Below are positions 1-11,932 of a stretch of 64,000 nt of DNA, one piece after another. Numbering within the stretch: position 1 is the first letter of the stretch; each line of letters opens with the position of its first letter. Source of the stretch: Pegoplata infirma (Eukaryota > Arthropoda > Insecta > Diptera > Anthomyiidae). Position numbers and translations under genes: made by a program. The stretch spans positions 179,002,995 to 179,066,994 of the forward strand of contig OY992536.1 in NCBI GenBank assembly GCA_963921195.1, read 5' to 3'. The notes below the pieces were generated by a model, which ran no database searches, was not told where the DNA came from, and worked only from the letters and a program-made list of their open reading frames with translations.

Positions 1-801
1 CAACATAAAATGTCATCGTATTGCATGAAATTTATACCTACAAACACATACATATGTATGAAAGTATATCCCTACTCTTATATTCTACTTGTATGACTTT
101 AAATGCGTACCATACGACCATCTCTCTAAAGTAGCAATACTATGTAGTATGGATGGTATGACTAAAGCCTGTTACTCAACTAAACTGTATGGATGCCATT
201 TAAGTTTTAATTGGCTTTCAAAAATTTCTAATTGTTTTGGGAGTATTTTTCACATTTTCATAGATTTTTTTTTCCTTCTACTAAAAACTTAGAGAATAGG
301 ATTGTAGTTTAAACAAACTTTTTTCGGCAGCAATTTCAGTTATGCTTTAAGTTAATACCCTACATTTCACTATGAACAGGTTTGGGGACTTAAATAAATT
401 TATGATGATGTTGACGATTGAAAAAGTAAGGAAGTGGATTGAATGGTATAGAAAAACATAAAGACACACTTTAAAAATGTTTTTATATATTACAATCGGT
501 GGTTTTAAGGGGGCTTCTCGATTTGAGAAACGTTTTAAAACTACACAAGGGTCAAATAAATTTGATGTTACCACAACTGGAATTTTTATTGTAGTAAGTA
601 GTAACTGCAACTTCAATTTTTAAGTTAAAACAAAAACAACGAATTACAATTGACCTCTTCATAGAAACAACAAGTCAAGAAATTGATTCAGCCTTGCCGA
701 ATATTTTGATACTCTTCATCCACAATTTAAAAAAGATTATTTGCAAAAAAACTTTATAAAACAAAATGTTGAAAAAAAATGTTTGTAAAAAAAAATTTAA
801 A
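1..801. other. A+T-rich spacer, no gene recognised
   Basis: Only short low-complexity open frames occur on either strand. I see no splice-flanked coding segment, RNA gene or terminal inverted repeat. Confidence 0.6.
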
Positions 802-1631
802 AAACAAGTAGAAAAGTTAAATTCGACTTGGCCGAATCTATGAATACCCTCCACAATGCCCTTTTTAAGTGATAGTAAATTTTCTAACGTGAAAAAAATA
901 AAATTTTTGATTAGAAATATTTTATTTTGTGTAAAAAACTTTTTTTTAGAAATTTTTGAAAAAAAAAAAAAAAATAATTTACAAATTTTTTTTTTGAGTG
1001 TAAATTTTTTTGAGTGTAACATTTTTTTCGAGTGATTTTTTTTTTTTTTAGTTTAAAAATATTTTTGAGTGACAAAAATTCGTTAAAAAATATTTTTGTG
1101 ACTTACCAATGGTTTTAAAACATGTTTAACGGATTTTCAACAAGCAAAATTTAAGGTGAAGCAAATTTGAAATTCACGGTTTTGCTAATAACTTTTGAGC
1201 CACTGGACCGATTTAACTGAAATTCAATACGAACAAAGCCAGGGGAACGACAATTATATATACTTAGTTTTAGCATCCTCAGAATTATCTTTCGAAAGTT
1301 AGCGTGTTTTTTATCTCATTATCATGCCGAAATTCAGTCTTTTGCTCATAACTTTTGAACCACTGGACCTATTTTGCTGGATTGCAATACCAACTTGACC
1401 AGGTAAATGATCAACAGATATGCCAAACTTCAGGAGCCTCCTTAAAGTCTTTCAAAAGTTAGCGTGTTTTCAACAGACAGACAGACGACGGACGGACATC
1501 GCTAGATCGTCTTAAAATCGATCGAGGATCATGAATATATACACTTTATGGGGTCCCAGACCAATATTTCGAGGTGTTACAAAAGGAATGACAAACTTAT
1601 TTATACCCTCTATCACTAGAATGGAGGGTGT
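802..1631 (-). repeat. HP-family dispersed repeat, copy 1
   Basis: The low-coordinate end reads, on the minus strand, as a hairpin (TTCGGCC..GTCGAA) followed by about 12 nt and ACTTGTT. The other end is the ATACCCTCTATCAC..GGAGGGTGT palindrome. Between them are paired 'gttagcgtgtttt' blocks and a GACAGACGACGGACGGACATCG core. Copy 2 at 4266-5281 is its inverted relative. No coding capacity is seen. The repeat class is not established. Confidence 0.75.
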
Positions 1632-2137
1632 AAAAAAAATAATTTAAAAAAAATAAATTGGCCTTGATCGTTATTTCAACAGACAGGCAGACATTGCTAG
1701 AATATCTTAGAATCGATCACTGAACAATAACACAGTGACACAAAATCGAACTTTCCGAATCGGAATGCTATGATACCAAAAGCAACTGAAAGTTGACATT
1801 TTATATAACAAAGCCCTCAAGGCTTTTTTTAAGTTCAGCGCTAGATTTTTTTTACACGCATTAAAAGTTAGCGATTTTAAAACATTTTAAGTTTTTGTGT
1901 ACTAAAATTGTCCTTATTTAGGGGCCCGTGGACATGTAAAGCCCAGCATCCAAACTTAAGCTCGAAATTACTTTAGCTATAACCGATATGGATTTCGCAG
2001 CAATCGGTACAGTTTACTATTTTCTGAATAGCCAAATTATTTAAATAAACCACTGTGCACCGTTGCGTATGATTGTTATTTAAAGGCAATTATAATATTT
2101 ATCATACGCCACTTATACAGTTTTAAAGCAATTATAA
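1632..2137. repeat. HP fragment plus V-family fragments
   Basis: About 1645-1720 is a second partial HP core (AACAGACAGGCAGACATTGC). From about 1725 the sequence matches the V repeat at 26851-27072: a CAATAACACAGTG end and, around 2052-2130, the CACTGTGCACCGTTGCGTAT end. The 3.8-kb foldback element is inserted at the TTATAA (2132-2137) within this V sequence. Confidence 0.6.
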
Positions 2138-2583
2138 CACTGTGCAACAAATTTGGGGTCTTTGAGTGTGTCTTGGACGGGAGAAAAAAAATGAATATAT
2201 ACCAATAGAAGACCAAAACATCCGAAGGGTTTTAAAATCTTAGCTCAAGTTTTTATTTATGGCCCACTGACAAAAAAATAGTATTAAATATAATTCTGAG
2301 GTAAATAATGTTAAATAATGTCTGCAGTAAATTTGATGGCGGTTCTTTTCTAAGAACATGTTAACCCTCTATCTGTCATTTTAAAGGGTCATTTAGGTTC
2401 TTTTTCAAATATCCTCACAGAGCAACAATAAAACGTGCATTTAAATGGTTAAAATGTTCTACAAAAATTTTCTGCTTTAAATTTCACTAGGGGTTGTCGA
2501 AGATCAAAAGTTCGAGCGAAAGGTGCAAAATTCTTAAAAAAAGTAAAATTACACTGTGCTCGAATTTGACACTTTTTTTTAAT

Positions 2584-4058
2584 AAGCTGGGCACCCCACT
2601 GCTAAAGTTAATTTGAGTACGCTGAATTCAGTGGTGCTAGCCGCTTTTCGAAGTCAGCGCTCGTATTCGCGATATTCGCGATTTAAAATGTTGATGCTCA
2701 CGTACAATAAAAACAATATTTTATAACTGTTGCGACAAATTTTTAAATTTAAAACCATCCAAGTCTTTTAAACTAACATAACAAACCACAATTCCGTTTA
2801 TTTTTTCCGCGAAAAACATTTTTTGTTCGCGAAAAATCTTTTTTTTTTCGGGAAAAAATTGGTTCAATACAAATATGTTTAGTTTAACTTGAATTTACGA
2901 CAGCCATCTCGTAAAACTAGTTCGTGTACACGAAATCCCATTGTAATATAAGTTTTTTTCACTCTGTGATACAGGGTATAATGAGTTTGTGCTGATGTTT
3001 GTAACTTGGTCCCAAACCCACTTTCAAGTATACCGATCGACTCAGAATCACTTTTTGAGTCGATTAAGCGATGTCCGTCCGTCCGTCTGTCTGTCCGTCC
3101 ATGTAAACGTTGTGCGCAATATACAGGTCGCAATTTTTAACTGATTTGTATGAAATTTGAAACTTAAGCGTCTTTTGACCCAAGGACGAAAAATTGGAAA
3201 AAGTCGGTCCATGTGTTGACCTAGCCCTCATACAAACGACCCCTTTAAATTTGGGTTAAATGCCCCTAACAACAGCATTTTCATAGATATTCTTTCAAGA
3301 TTTGGCAGGTAAACGTTTTTTGTATTTACAAATCAACGTTCCGAATTTCAAGGAATCGGACCAGTTCTTCTTGTAGCCCCTATACAAACCACCTTCCCGA
3401 TATTCACATAAATCTTCAAAATTTGATGAAAATAGAAAACATTTGATTGCAATTTTGCTTGTGTGTGTTCAACGCATACTTTAATAACCCAAAAATCTGA
3501 TTATAATCGGAACATATTTGGACTTAGGCCCATATGAAAATTTCGACCGATATTACTAAAAGCGGTTTATTTGCAACAAATATAAGCCAATTTCACTCAA
3601 ATTTGGTATGTGAGTATTTTCTTCACTTATTAAAGCTTTCACAAATGATAGACCCAATTGGTCTATGTTTGGACTTGGTACCCATTTTTCGGGAAACACT
3701 GGTGTAGGGTATTATATGGTCGGTCTTGACCGACTATATTATTATTTCCCCGAATTTTTTGTAGCGAATTTTTTTTTCCAAAAAAAAATACATTACAGAA
3801 CCAAATTTTTTTGAATTTTTTTTTTCGCGAATTTTTTTTTTTCGCGGATTTTTTTTTTTTTTGCGAAAAAAAAACAATGCATTATCTAATTTATATATAA
3901 AACCTATCCCAAAATCATAAAAATTTAATATTTGTAGTACTTTAGCCTTACAATTTTAAATCGCGAATATCGCGAATGCCAGCGCTAACTTCGAAAAACG
4001 GTTAGCACCATTGAATTCAGTGTACCCGAATTTGCTTTACCAGCAGGGTGCCCAGCTT
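2584..4058. mobile_element. Palindromic element nested in the foldback element
   Basis: The ends are inverted copies: AAGCTGGGCACCCCACTG at 2584 and CAGCAGGGTGCCCAGCTT ending at 4058. The arms then mirror each other through 'gaattcagtg', 'ttcgaagtcagcgct' and 'tcgcgatattcgcga', and through poly-T/TTCGCG stretches. The centre holds an HP repeat (2953-3745). No clear target duplication is visible. Confidence 0.6.
2953..3745 (+). repeat. HP-family repeat, copy 3 (GGTCTTGACC subtype)
   Basis: Starts at the CACTCTGTGATACAGGGTAT palindrome and contains GTCCGTCCGTCCGTCTGTCTG (about 3071-3102). It ends at 'agggtattatatggtcgg' with the TCGGTCTTGACCGA hairpin. The final ACTTGTT is missing, so that end is slightly truncated. 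It belongs to the same subtype as 25023-25466, 28960-29862 and 48763-49492. Confidence 0.7.
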
Positions 4059-4402
4059 GCTAGTTTTTGCGACTAGCTCAGTGTTATTAAAATATCACAT
4101 ACTATTAAACTCAACAAGGTCGTGTGAAAAAAGTCAAAAAAATTTTATAAATCTGCTTCTGACCTAAATTACTATAATCGATGTCTTTAGTAAAATTTGA
4201 TAGCAGTTTTTTCCAAGAACAAATTAATCCTCTATCTCCCATTATTAGGGGTCATTTTGTCCCTTTTTATACCCTCCACTCTAGTGATATAGGGTATATA
4301 TAAGTTTGTCATTCCGTTTGTAACACCTCGAAATATTGGTCTAGGACCCCATAAAGTATATATATTTATGATCCTCGATCGATTTTAAGTCGATCTAGCG
4401 AT

Positions 4403-4443
4403 GTCCGTCCGTCCGTCCGTCTGTCTGTCTGTCTGTCCGTCCG
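4403..4443. repeat. (GTCC)n/(GTCT)n microsatellite
   Basis: A run of GTCC then GTCT then GTCC tetramers at the core of HP copy 2. Equivalent cores of different length sit at about 1478-1498, 3071-3102, 25332-25352, 29697-29722 and 49307-49352. Confidence 0.85.
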
Positions 4444-4885
4444 TAGAAAACACGCTAACTTTTGAAAGACTTTACAGAGGCTACTGAAGTTTGGCATATA
4501 TGTTTGTCATTTACCTGGTCAGGTTGGTATTGCAATCCAGCCAAATCGGTCCAGTGGTTCAAAAGTTATGAGCAAAAGAGTAAATTTCGGCACGGGTGTT
4601 TCGCGAATTTACGAGATAAAAAACACGATAACTTTCGAAAGACAATAATGAGACTACTGAAGCTCAGCAGGTGTCTTTGCCGTTCCCCGGGTCTGTTTGG
4701 TATTAAATTTCAGCTCAATCGGTCCAGTGGTTCAAAAGTTATAAGCAAAACCCTGAATTTCACATTAGTTTCATCTAAAATGCCACGTGTTTTAACAAGT
4801 TTTAAAAGCATTGGTGGTAACTAAACAATGCTTTTCAAACTATTTAATTTTAAAGCAATGCTTTTTAAACTTGTTTAGTTTTAAA

Positions 4886-5125
4886 AGCATTGGTAACTTA
4901 AAAATTACACTCGAAAAAAATTATACACTCAAAAAAAATTTTACACTCAAAAAAAAAATTACACTCAAAAAAAAATTTACACAAAAAAAATTCAGTTTTT
5001 TTTTACAAAAATGACAATATTTTGTGTACATACGTACGTGCATTCACTAAGAAATATTTTTACAGTAAAAAAAACATTACACTCGAAAAAAATTTTACAC
5101 TCAAAAAAAAAATTAGTAACTTTTC
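4886..5125. repeat. Tandem TTACACTCAAAAAAA units
   Basis: Degenerate units of about 18-20 bp with consensus TTACACTCAAAAAAAAAT repeat through this stretch. The mirror-image copy 1 has the same words near 990-1075. The motif matches the terminal word of the CACTC MITEs found elsewhere in the window. Confidence 0.7.
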
Positions 5126-5942
5126 TTTTAAAAAAAAAAAAAAGTTTTTTACTCAAAATAAAATATTTCTAATCAAAACTGTTAATTTTTTCACGTTAAA
5201 AAATGTACTACCCTTTAAAAAATGCATTGTGGAGGGTATTCATAGATTCGGCAAAGTCGAATTTAACTTGTCTACTTGTTTCAAATATCCTTTAGTTGTG
5301 TTCTATATGATGATATTTGGAAATAGGACAAAAATTGGCCCTAAAATGGGAGATAGACGGTTAATATGTTCAAAGAAAAGAATCGCTATCAAATTTCATT
5401 GAAGATATCTTTTATTGTAGATTATCTCAGAATCAGATTTATAATATTTTTTCGAATTATTTCACACGACTTTGATGAAAAACAATTTAAAAGTGTGTGA
5501 TAATTTACAATTTTACTCTCTTAAGTATTTTTCACTTTTTACACGAAATTTTGATCTTCGACAATCCCTAATAAAATTTTATACAGAAAATTTTAGTAGA
5601 ACATTTTAATCCTTTAAACGCACGTTTTATTGGTGTTTATGAGGATATTGGGAAAAAGGCACAAAAAAACCCTAAAAATGGGAGATAGAGGGTTGAAATA
5701 TTCCGAGAAAATAACCGCCATCGAATTTCACCGAACAAACATTATTTACATCAGAATTAGATTTAATACTTTTTTTTTACTTATTAAAAACGTCTTTAAA
5801 AAAAAATAAAAACTTCAGTGGGCCATAAAAAAAGAAATCGAGCTAAGTTTTCTATATTTTTATTCTTTAATTTTTTTTTTGTCCCGTTCAAGATACACTC
5901 GAAGACCCCAAATTTGTTGCACAGTGTTATAAGGGATTTTAC

Positions 5943-6611
5943 AAACAACAAATTAAAACTTCAAATTTTAATTGGATTTACGAATTTCAAAAGCAGTTTT
6001 CTAATTTCAAGTAGAATCTTCGATTTTTATTTTCGAATGGCAGCTTTAAACTACAAAAAAAAATCTTTGAATTTCTTTTGATGTTTTAGCAACTAATACA
6101 TCTGTAAATGATGTTGACTGAATAAAACCAATTCCTGTTAGAGTATATTTTCTTATAATGTATCTATGCAATTACGATATGGATAACACATATCCTTATA
6201 TCGTTTTTTGTATTTAGTTTTTTTTTTGTCACCATATCTTTGCAAATTGATAGTTTGTTTACAAGTTAAGTTGGCCATTATGTAATAAAGTTTTGTTCTA
6301 CTTCTTCTTTGAAATACACACCAAAAAAATATAAAAACTAAACAGTAACTGCATTGTAGTCACAGGTGTGGTAAAGTGTCAATAAATTAACAAAAATAAC
6401 AAAAATGTGCTATTGAAATGTTAACTTTCATCTTGGGAAAAACTATAGCTCTTTTAAGAACAATTTATAACGAAGACATTTGTTATAAGAAAATATATAA
6501 AAAAACAAAAAAAAATATTTTAAATAAGTTGAAAGATACAATATTTTTATGTCCTCTACTCTATAAGATAAAAAAAAATATTGGGTTGATTCAAAACTTA
6601 TATTGAAAACT
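5943..6611. other. A+T-rich spacer
   Basis: The first few dozen bases resemble continuation of the V repeat interrupted at 2137 ('ttacaaacaacaaat'). The remainder is unique-looking A+T-rich DNA with no supported gene. Confidence 0.5.
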
Positions 6612-7340
6612 ACCCAGCAAAACTTACCTTACCATATAAGGTATAAAATAAGGTATAAGATCTCTTATTTTATACATTGCAGCATTGATGATTTTAACAG
6701 GCGATGAGACTAAAAGTAATGCATATACATTATCACAAAGAATACCAGTAAGGTATAAAATAAGTCATACATTTATAACAAAGAATACGAGTAAGGTGTA
6801 AAATATATGATATTTTATAGGTTACGAGTAAGGTATATAATATAGCATACCAGAACGTAATATATAAGGTGTTACGAGTAGTGAAAAAGTAATTTTGTAT
6901 TAAATTTACTCACGTGATTGTAAGCGAGATAAAATATACTCCTGGGTGAGTGTGTGTCGTTAGCAATTTCCTGTCGTGAGCCCATCTCTAGTTTAAACTT
7001 ATGACTTTTTTTAAAATAATTATTTTTTATGTTATTGTAATGCATTATGCAACCAATTATAAATAATGCATTATTTCAAACTTTCAAATAATACATAATG
7101 TAACCAAATCTAAGTCATCTATGATTTAATGTTTAGAAATAATAAATATGAAATACATTTTTCCCAATAATCATGCATTACGTAGCAAATTATTAGTAAT
7201 GCATTATTTTTCACTTGAAAATAATACGTTGTGGAACAAATGTTTGGTAAGACATCATAAAATAATGCTACAAATAAGGTATATACATTACCTGGTAATG
7301 TGTTATATAATCACTACCCATTACCAAAGTTTTGCTGGGT
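6612..7340. mobile_element. ACCCAGC-family MITE
   Basis: Terminal inverted repeats ACCCAGCAAAACTT (6612) and AAGTTTTGCTGGGT (ending 7340) match over 14 bp. The interior repeats 'aaggtataaaataag' and 'taatgcattat' words. No coding potential. A fragment of another element with a CCCATCTCTA end lies inside it (6880-6990). A four-base AACT occurs at both junctions and may be the target duplication. Confidence 0.75.
6880..6990 (+). mobile_element. hAT-like MITE end fragment (TAGAGATGGG terminus)
   Basis: Sequence rich in GTGAG/CTCAC words ending 'gtcgtgagcccatctcta'. This is the same terminus as the ends at 8029 and 13839, where the reverse complement reads TAGAGATGGG. Only one end is present. 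Confidence 0.5.
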
Positions 7341-8029
7341 AACTATCTGCATTATGAAAAATTTTTAGGAGATCACATTTAAAAACTTGTTTTTTTAATA
7401 ATATTTTAGTTTAAAATTAATTTTATAGATAACAACTAAATCGGTGAACACATTTCTATTGAAAAGGCTCTTTTGAAAATATTGCAGATAGCAAATTTTT
7501 AATATAAGCCCTCGATATGTAAGCTCTTTTCTGATATATATTTAAAGTGCCCACTTAATACAATAATGAAAAAAATTAAAAAACAAGATTATGCAGAAAA
7601 CGTCTCCGAAAAAGGCCGTTACATATAAAATGCAATAATGGCATATTTCGATGAGTTCAAATGATATTAAAACGAATAGTTAACACAATATGAAGCATAA
7701 AATAACGAATATTTCTAAATTATTAACTCGGTGCAGTGCAATTTTAAATGTAAAACCGCGTGTGATGTGTTTTTTTACCCTGAAGATGAGATCCAGTGGA
7801 TTTAGAAATTTTGGAAACATTTTTTAAATAAATTAAAAAATAAAAAAAATTACCTTGAGCTTAACTAATTATTTACATTAAAAGTTTTCAAATGAATTAA
7901 TTCACATCCTTTTATCCTGATATTGAAAAATAAAAAATTAGGGGAGATCTTCGTCTATTTGTGATTCAAAAATTCCTGTCGTGAGCGTGAGTGAGTGTGA
8001 GTCAAAAATCACTCACGCGCCCATCTCTA
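7341..8029 (+). mobile_element. Spacer ending in a hAT-like MITE terminus
   Basis: About 7341-7900 is A+T-rich with no gene seen. From about 7965 the sequence has GTGAG/CTCAC words and terminates at 8029 with ACTCACGCGCCCATCTCTA, the TAGAGATGGG terminus in reverse. Immediately after it, 8030-8062 is an HP-type 'ccctgtaccacagtgtggtg' end. The left end of the MITE is not identifiable. Confidence 0.45.
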
Positions 8030-8563
8030 CCCTGTACCACAGTGTGGTGTTGGGTTTAAATATCTGAAATTTCTTAGAGTTTTTCCGTAGGCATGTCTAT
8101 GAATCTTATAATTTTTCTACCCGGGTGAAAATGAGCATGTATGTTTATATATGATGCATGTATGGATGTCCATACATGTGCATATCCGTAATTTGAGGGG
8201 TACATGTACATTAGGGTGCGCCAAAAATGTGAACTTTCGATTTTTTACCGTCACTCCCCCTAGAATATTCGTTTTTGGTATCAAAACACACTATGCAAAA
8301 AATTATGGCAATCGCTTGAGGGGAAGGGTGCCTCAAAACGCCTTGAAAATGGAGAAATATATCAAATTTGACCATTAGATAAAAAAAAAAAATTTTTTTT
8401 TGTTGTTATTCAATTTCGCCAAAAAAAATTTTTTTGTATTAGGTTTAATAAGAACTACTTACAAAAAAAATATAAGCTCTCCACTACATCGCTTACCCAT
8501 TTTAACTTGCGATACAAAAAAAGGGCAGTTATTTTTAGGGGTACCCAAAAGTAACATTTCTAC

Positions 8564-8772
8564 TTTATTTGATTTTTTCTGTAAGTACAGATCGAGCACG
8601 GGCTCTAATTATATTTGTTATAAGGGTTCAAGTTGAAAAAATGCAGAAGAAAAATTGAATTTCTAAAAATTATAGACATTTCTGGTATTTCCTATACCGG
8701 TTTCAAACACCCCAGTTAGTGTCATCTTCAGTAGGATTTTAAATGTCGGTTTGTCATGTTAATGAAAACTGT
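8564..8772. mobile_element. 209-bp insertion in the left hAT arm
   Basis: Absent from the right arm, where the equivalent sequence is continuous. TTCTAC occurs on both sides (8558-8563, 8773-8778), consistent with a 6-bp target duplication. It contains 'cgagcacgggctctaattata', which also occurs near 29555-29590. No terminal inverted repeats were seen and its class is unknown. Confidence 0.6.
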
Positions 8773-9073
8773 TTCTACATTTTTGAAAATTTTATTAAAA
8801 AAAATTTTTAAAAATTAAAATCGCTCTCCACCAGTTTTTTATATATATTATAAAGACAAAAAATGTGAAATATTATAAATATCCGTTCGGCAGTATTTCT
8901 TTTATAGCGACTTGAAGTTAGCGGATTTCAAGGAAAATAGATTTTTTGCTGTATTTTCTTTAATTTTGAACTTATTATTATGTTTTAAACAAAATTGACG
9001 AAATTGGCTTTGCAACTGATTTAATTGGATCATAAATTTTAGTAAGTAAATAATTTTTGCAGGACAGCATTAA

Positions 9074-10529
9074 CCCTTGTAAACCCGGGTCGAAGATGAC
9101 CCACAGGGCAAATATTTCCCATTGTATGCCGGCTTTTATATTTTTATTAAATATAATAAATTTAATCTGTAAAAATAAATGTTTTAGTTCAAGTTTATTT
9201 AAATCTACATGTGAAAAAACAATGTTTTTAAATTATACCTCATTTTTTATATACGATGGGTGACAACACAATGAAACTTTTCTAAAGTAGATCCAATTTG
9301 TTAAAAAAAAATTAAACGTTATTATTTTAAAGTGAGTGTTATTTTTAAAAATGTTATTAATGTAATTTATAAAGCTTTAATTTAAGTTACCCAGGAACAT
9401 TTTTCAGAACCGATTCTGACAACACTTATTCTAGAACAGGTTCTTCGGCAACCATACACTATTACACTTTAATTATTAAGAACAAGTTAAGTGAAAATTA
9501 TTGTGAAGCTTGTTCTCTGCAATCAAAGTTTCATAACATTTTGGTTCTCAGGAATTAAAAAAAAAAAATTATGTGTCAAAAAAATTTAAAAAAAATATCA
9601 ATTTATTTTTGTTAACAAAGAAAAAACACGAAATTCCATTAAAATAGCAGGATATTGTCTGGGTCGGGTCAAATACTAGTAATACTTTTTTTTTTTTGTT
9701 TTCAGAAAATCTATTTTCTGGTATGTCATTATTGTAAGGCCCAAAATGCAACTTTGGAGGCGAAGAAGGATAAATGTGTGTTAAAAAAATGTAAATACTC
9801 CATTTATATATGATTATCTTTATCTTTGTTAAATAAATTAATGCAATTCAAAATATTTCTTTAATTCATATTTCTGTTCCAAATTTTACTTCTAGAACCG
9901 ATTCCGCGGAACAAAAATATGTTCTAATTTTGCTTACAAACACCTGTTGCTTTTGGGACAATCCCTTTGTAAAAAGAATCGGTGTTGCACAAGAATTAAA
10001 ACCGGTTCTGGGGAAGTATAAGTTGTTCCACAATCGGTTCTTTGCAACCGAAAATTTTGCTGGGTAAATAGCGTGCAGATTGAGCAAATATTAAATGAAA
10101 TACGCGTGTCGCGCTGGAAAATGAAATTATTTATACACATTTTTTTTTTAGAAAATTATTTAAGAATATTTTGAAGTCGATTTTTTCTAAATTCAAAGAA
10201 AAAAAAAAGAAAAAATTGTCCATTAGCTTTTCTTTAGTCATCAATTAATTTTTTCAATTTTTCAACCCAAACAAAAAATTAAATTTTTTAAATAAAGTAG
10301 AAGAAATCATGAATGCTTAATGTGTTTGATACAATCAAAAAATATTTCATCATATTTATGAAAAGCTTCATTAAATATACAAAAACTTCATAAAAAGGGT
10401 TAAATTCTTTAAGTGGATACACGATGAACAGCTACAACTATTTCCATTTACTAATTTCATGATAAAAAAAAAATAGCTTAAAGAATAATATTTCCAAAGT
10501 TGGACATAATTGATCCGGGTTTACATGGG
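9074..10529. mobile_element. piggyBac-like non-autonomous element
   Basis: Ends CCCTTGTAAACCCGGGTC and GATCCGGGTTTACATGGG are inverted repeats (16 of 18 matching), bounded by TTAA on each side (9070-9073, 10530-10533). TTAA targets with CCC-starting termini are the piggyBac superfamily signature. It sits at the dyad centre of the hAT-like palindrome. No transposase remnant was found. It is interrupted at 9389-10065. Confidence 0.8.
9389..10065. mobile_element. ACCCAGC-family MITE inside the piggyBac-like element
   Basis: Left end ACCCAGGAACATTTTTC and right end AAAATTTTGCTGGGT. The interior repeats 'agaaccgattctg' / 'aaccggttctgg' / 'caatcggttcttt' words in both orientations, giving a folded structure. 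It is the innermost level of this nest. No clear target duplication. Confidence 0.65.
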
Positions 10530-11932
10530 TTAAAGCTAAACTGTAAAAATTACTTACTAACTAAAATTTATGATCCAATTTAATTACTTGCAAAGCCAAT
10601 ATCGTCAATTTCGTTTAAAACGTAGTTATAAGTTCAAAATTAAAGAAAATACAGCAAAAAATCTATTTTCCTTGAAATCCGCTAACTTCAAGTCGCTATA
10701 AAAGAAAAACTGCCGAACGGATATTTATAATATTTCACATTTTTTATCTTTATAATATATATAAAAAACTGGTGGAGAGCGATTTTAATTTTTAAAATTT
10801 TTTTTTAATAAAATTTTCAAATATGTAAAAATGTTACTTTTGGGTACCCCTAAAAATAACTGCCCTTTTTTGTATCGCAAGTTAAAAAGGGGTCAGCGAT
10901 GTAGTGGAAAGCTTATATTTTTTTTGAAAGTAGTTCTTATTAAACCTAATACAAAAATTTTTTTTTTGGCGAAATTGAATAACAACAAAAAAATTTTTTT
11001 TTTTATATAATGGTCAAATTTGACATATTTCTCCATTTTCGAGGCGTTTGAGGCACCCTTTCCCTTCAAGCGATCGCCATAATTTTTTGCGTAGTGTATT
11101 TTGATATAAAAACGAATATTTTTGGGGGGAGTGCCGATCTCTAGCATAATTTTTTTTTACCCATACAACTTTGGCGCACCGTAATGTACATTAATGATCA
11201 TACATTGTCATACATGAATTTGTATGTACAATTTTTTTTTTTTCATAAAACGTCTATTAATTTAAATTTTTTCGAATATAAATAATTTGTATTAATTTAT
11301 GACACTGTTTTTTTAATAAAAACCAACGAATATTTTAAAAATATACTTTATGATACTTTAGGGTAATCAAAGCTTCGAAGAATTAACCACTTTTCGAATG
11401 AATTCACAAATAAAATACATTCGATTTTAATAGTCACTGAATACAATTATCTTTAAATATCAATATTTCTTGGAAAGGATTCGATTTTTACCATTAAATC
11501 GAATTCTTGTTTACGAGAATTTTAAAAATTGAATGCATTCTTTATTTCATTTTTTTATTATTCATGAGACTTTTAAAAATCGAATTTACAAAAAATTACG
11601 CATTCAATTTCATGGTCAAATGTAAAAGAAATCGAATGCGCATATTTTAAAATCAAGTGTAAAATCATTCGATAAATTGTGGTTGGGGAACGCAATCATT
11701 AAAGTTTAATTCAGAACACCAAATCTAATTAAGGAATGAAATCCTTCGCAGCTCTGATAGTAATACCGTCAAAGTGTTCGCATTTTCTTCTAAATTTGGT
11801 TGTTTGCGTTAGTGCCGTTCATATTCGCCTATAGAATACAAAAATTATATTCAATCTTGATGATGTATGATCATTATTATCCGACCGAAAGACTTTTTCA
11901 GACTGAACCCATACATGAACTTCGTCCAATTT

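Larger units (their letters stand above)
4266..5281 (+). repeat. HP-family repeat, copy 2
   Basis: Starts TTTATACCCTCCACTC and ends with the hairpin TTCGGCAAAGTCGAA, 12 nt, then ACTTGTT. It carries a long GTCC/GTCT run and two diverged 'cgctaactttTGAAAGAC' modules. It is inverted relative to copy 1 (802-1631) and nearly superimposable on it. Expanded A-rich tandem units lie at 4886-5125. It is inserted in an arm of the foldback element. Confidence 0.75.
2138..5936. mobile_element. 3.8-kb foldback element, CACTGTGC termini
   Basis: Long inverted arms (about 2138-2580 and 5490-5936) begin and end with CACTGTGCAACAAATTTG in opposite orientation. They are flanked on both sides by TTATAA (2132-2137 and 5937-5942), which looks like a 6-bp target duplication. 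A further inverted pair (about 4080-4265 and 5282-5480) repeats the same arm sequence, including the 'cctctatctccca' block seen four times. The interior is occupied by other repeats (2584-4058 and 4266-5281). No transposase frame was found, so it is non-autonomous. The superfamily is not assigned. Confidence 0.7.
8212..11183. mobile_element. hAT-like palindromic element, split at its centre
   Basis: Termini TAGGGTGCGCCAAA (8212) and TTTGGCGCACCGTA (ending 11183) are flanked by a perfect 8-bp duplication ATGTACAT (8204-8211, 11184-11191), as in hAT transposons. The two arms (8212-9069 and 10534-11183) are inverted copies along their whole length, including runs such as 'gaacggatatttataa' and 'ctggtggagagcgatttt'. 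A piggyBac-like element occupies a TTAA at the exact centre. No transposase is present. Confidence 0.85.

Noticed and set aside
4462..4824. 120-codon open frame in HP copy 2
   Set aside because: It spans tandem diverged HP modules, and related HP copies have no equivalent frame.
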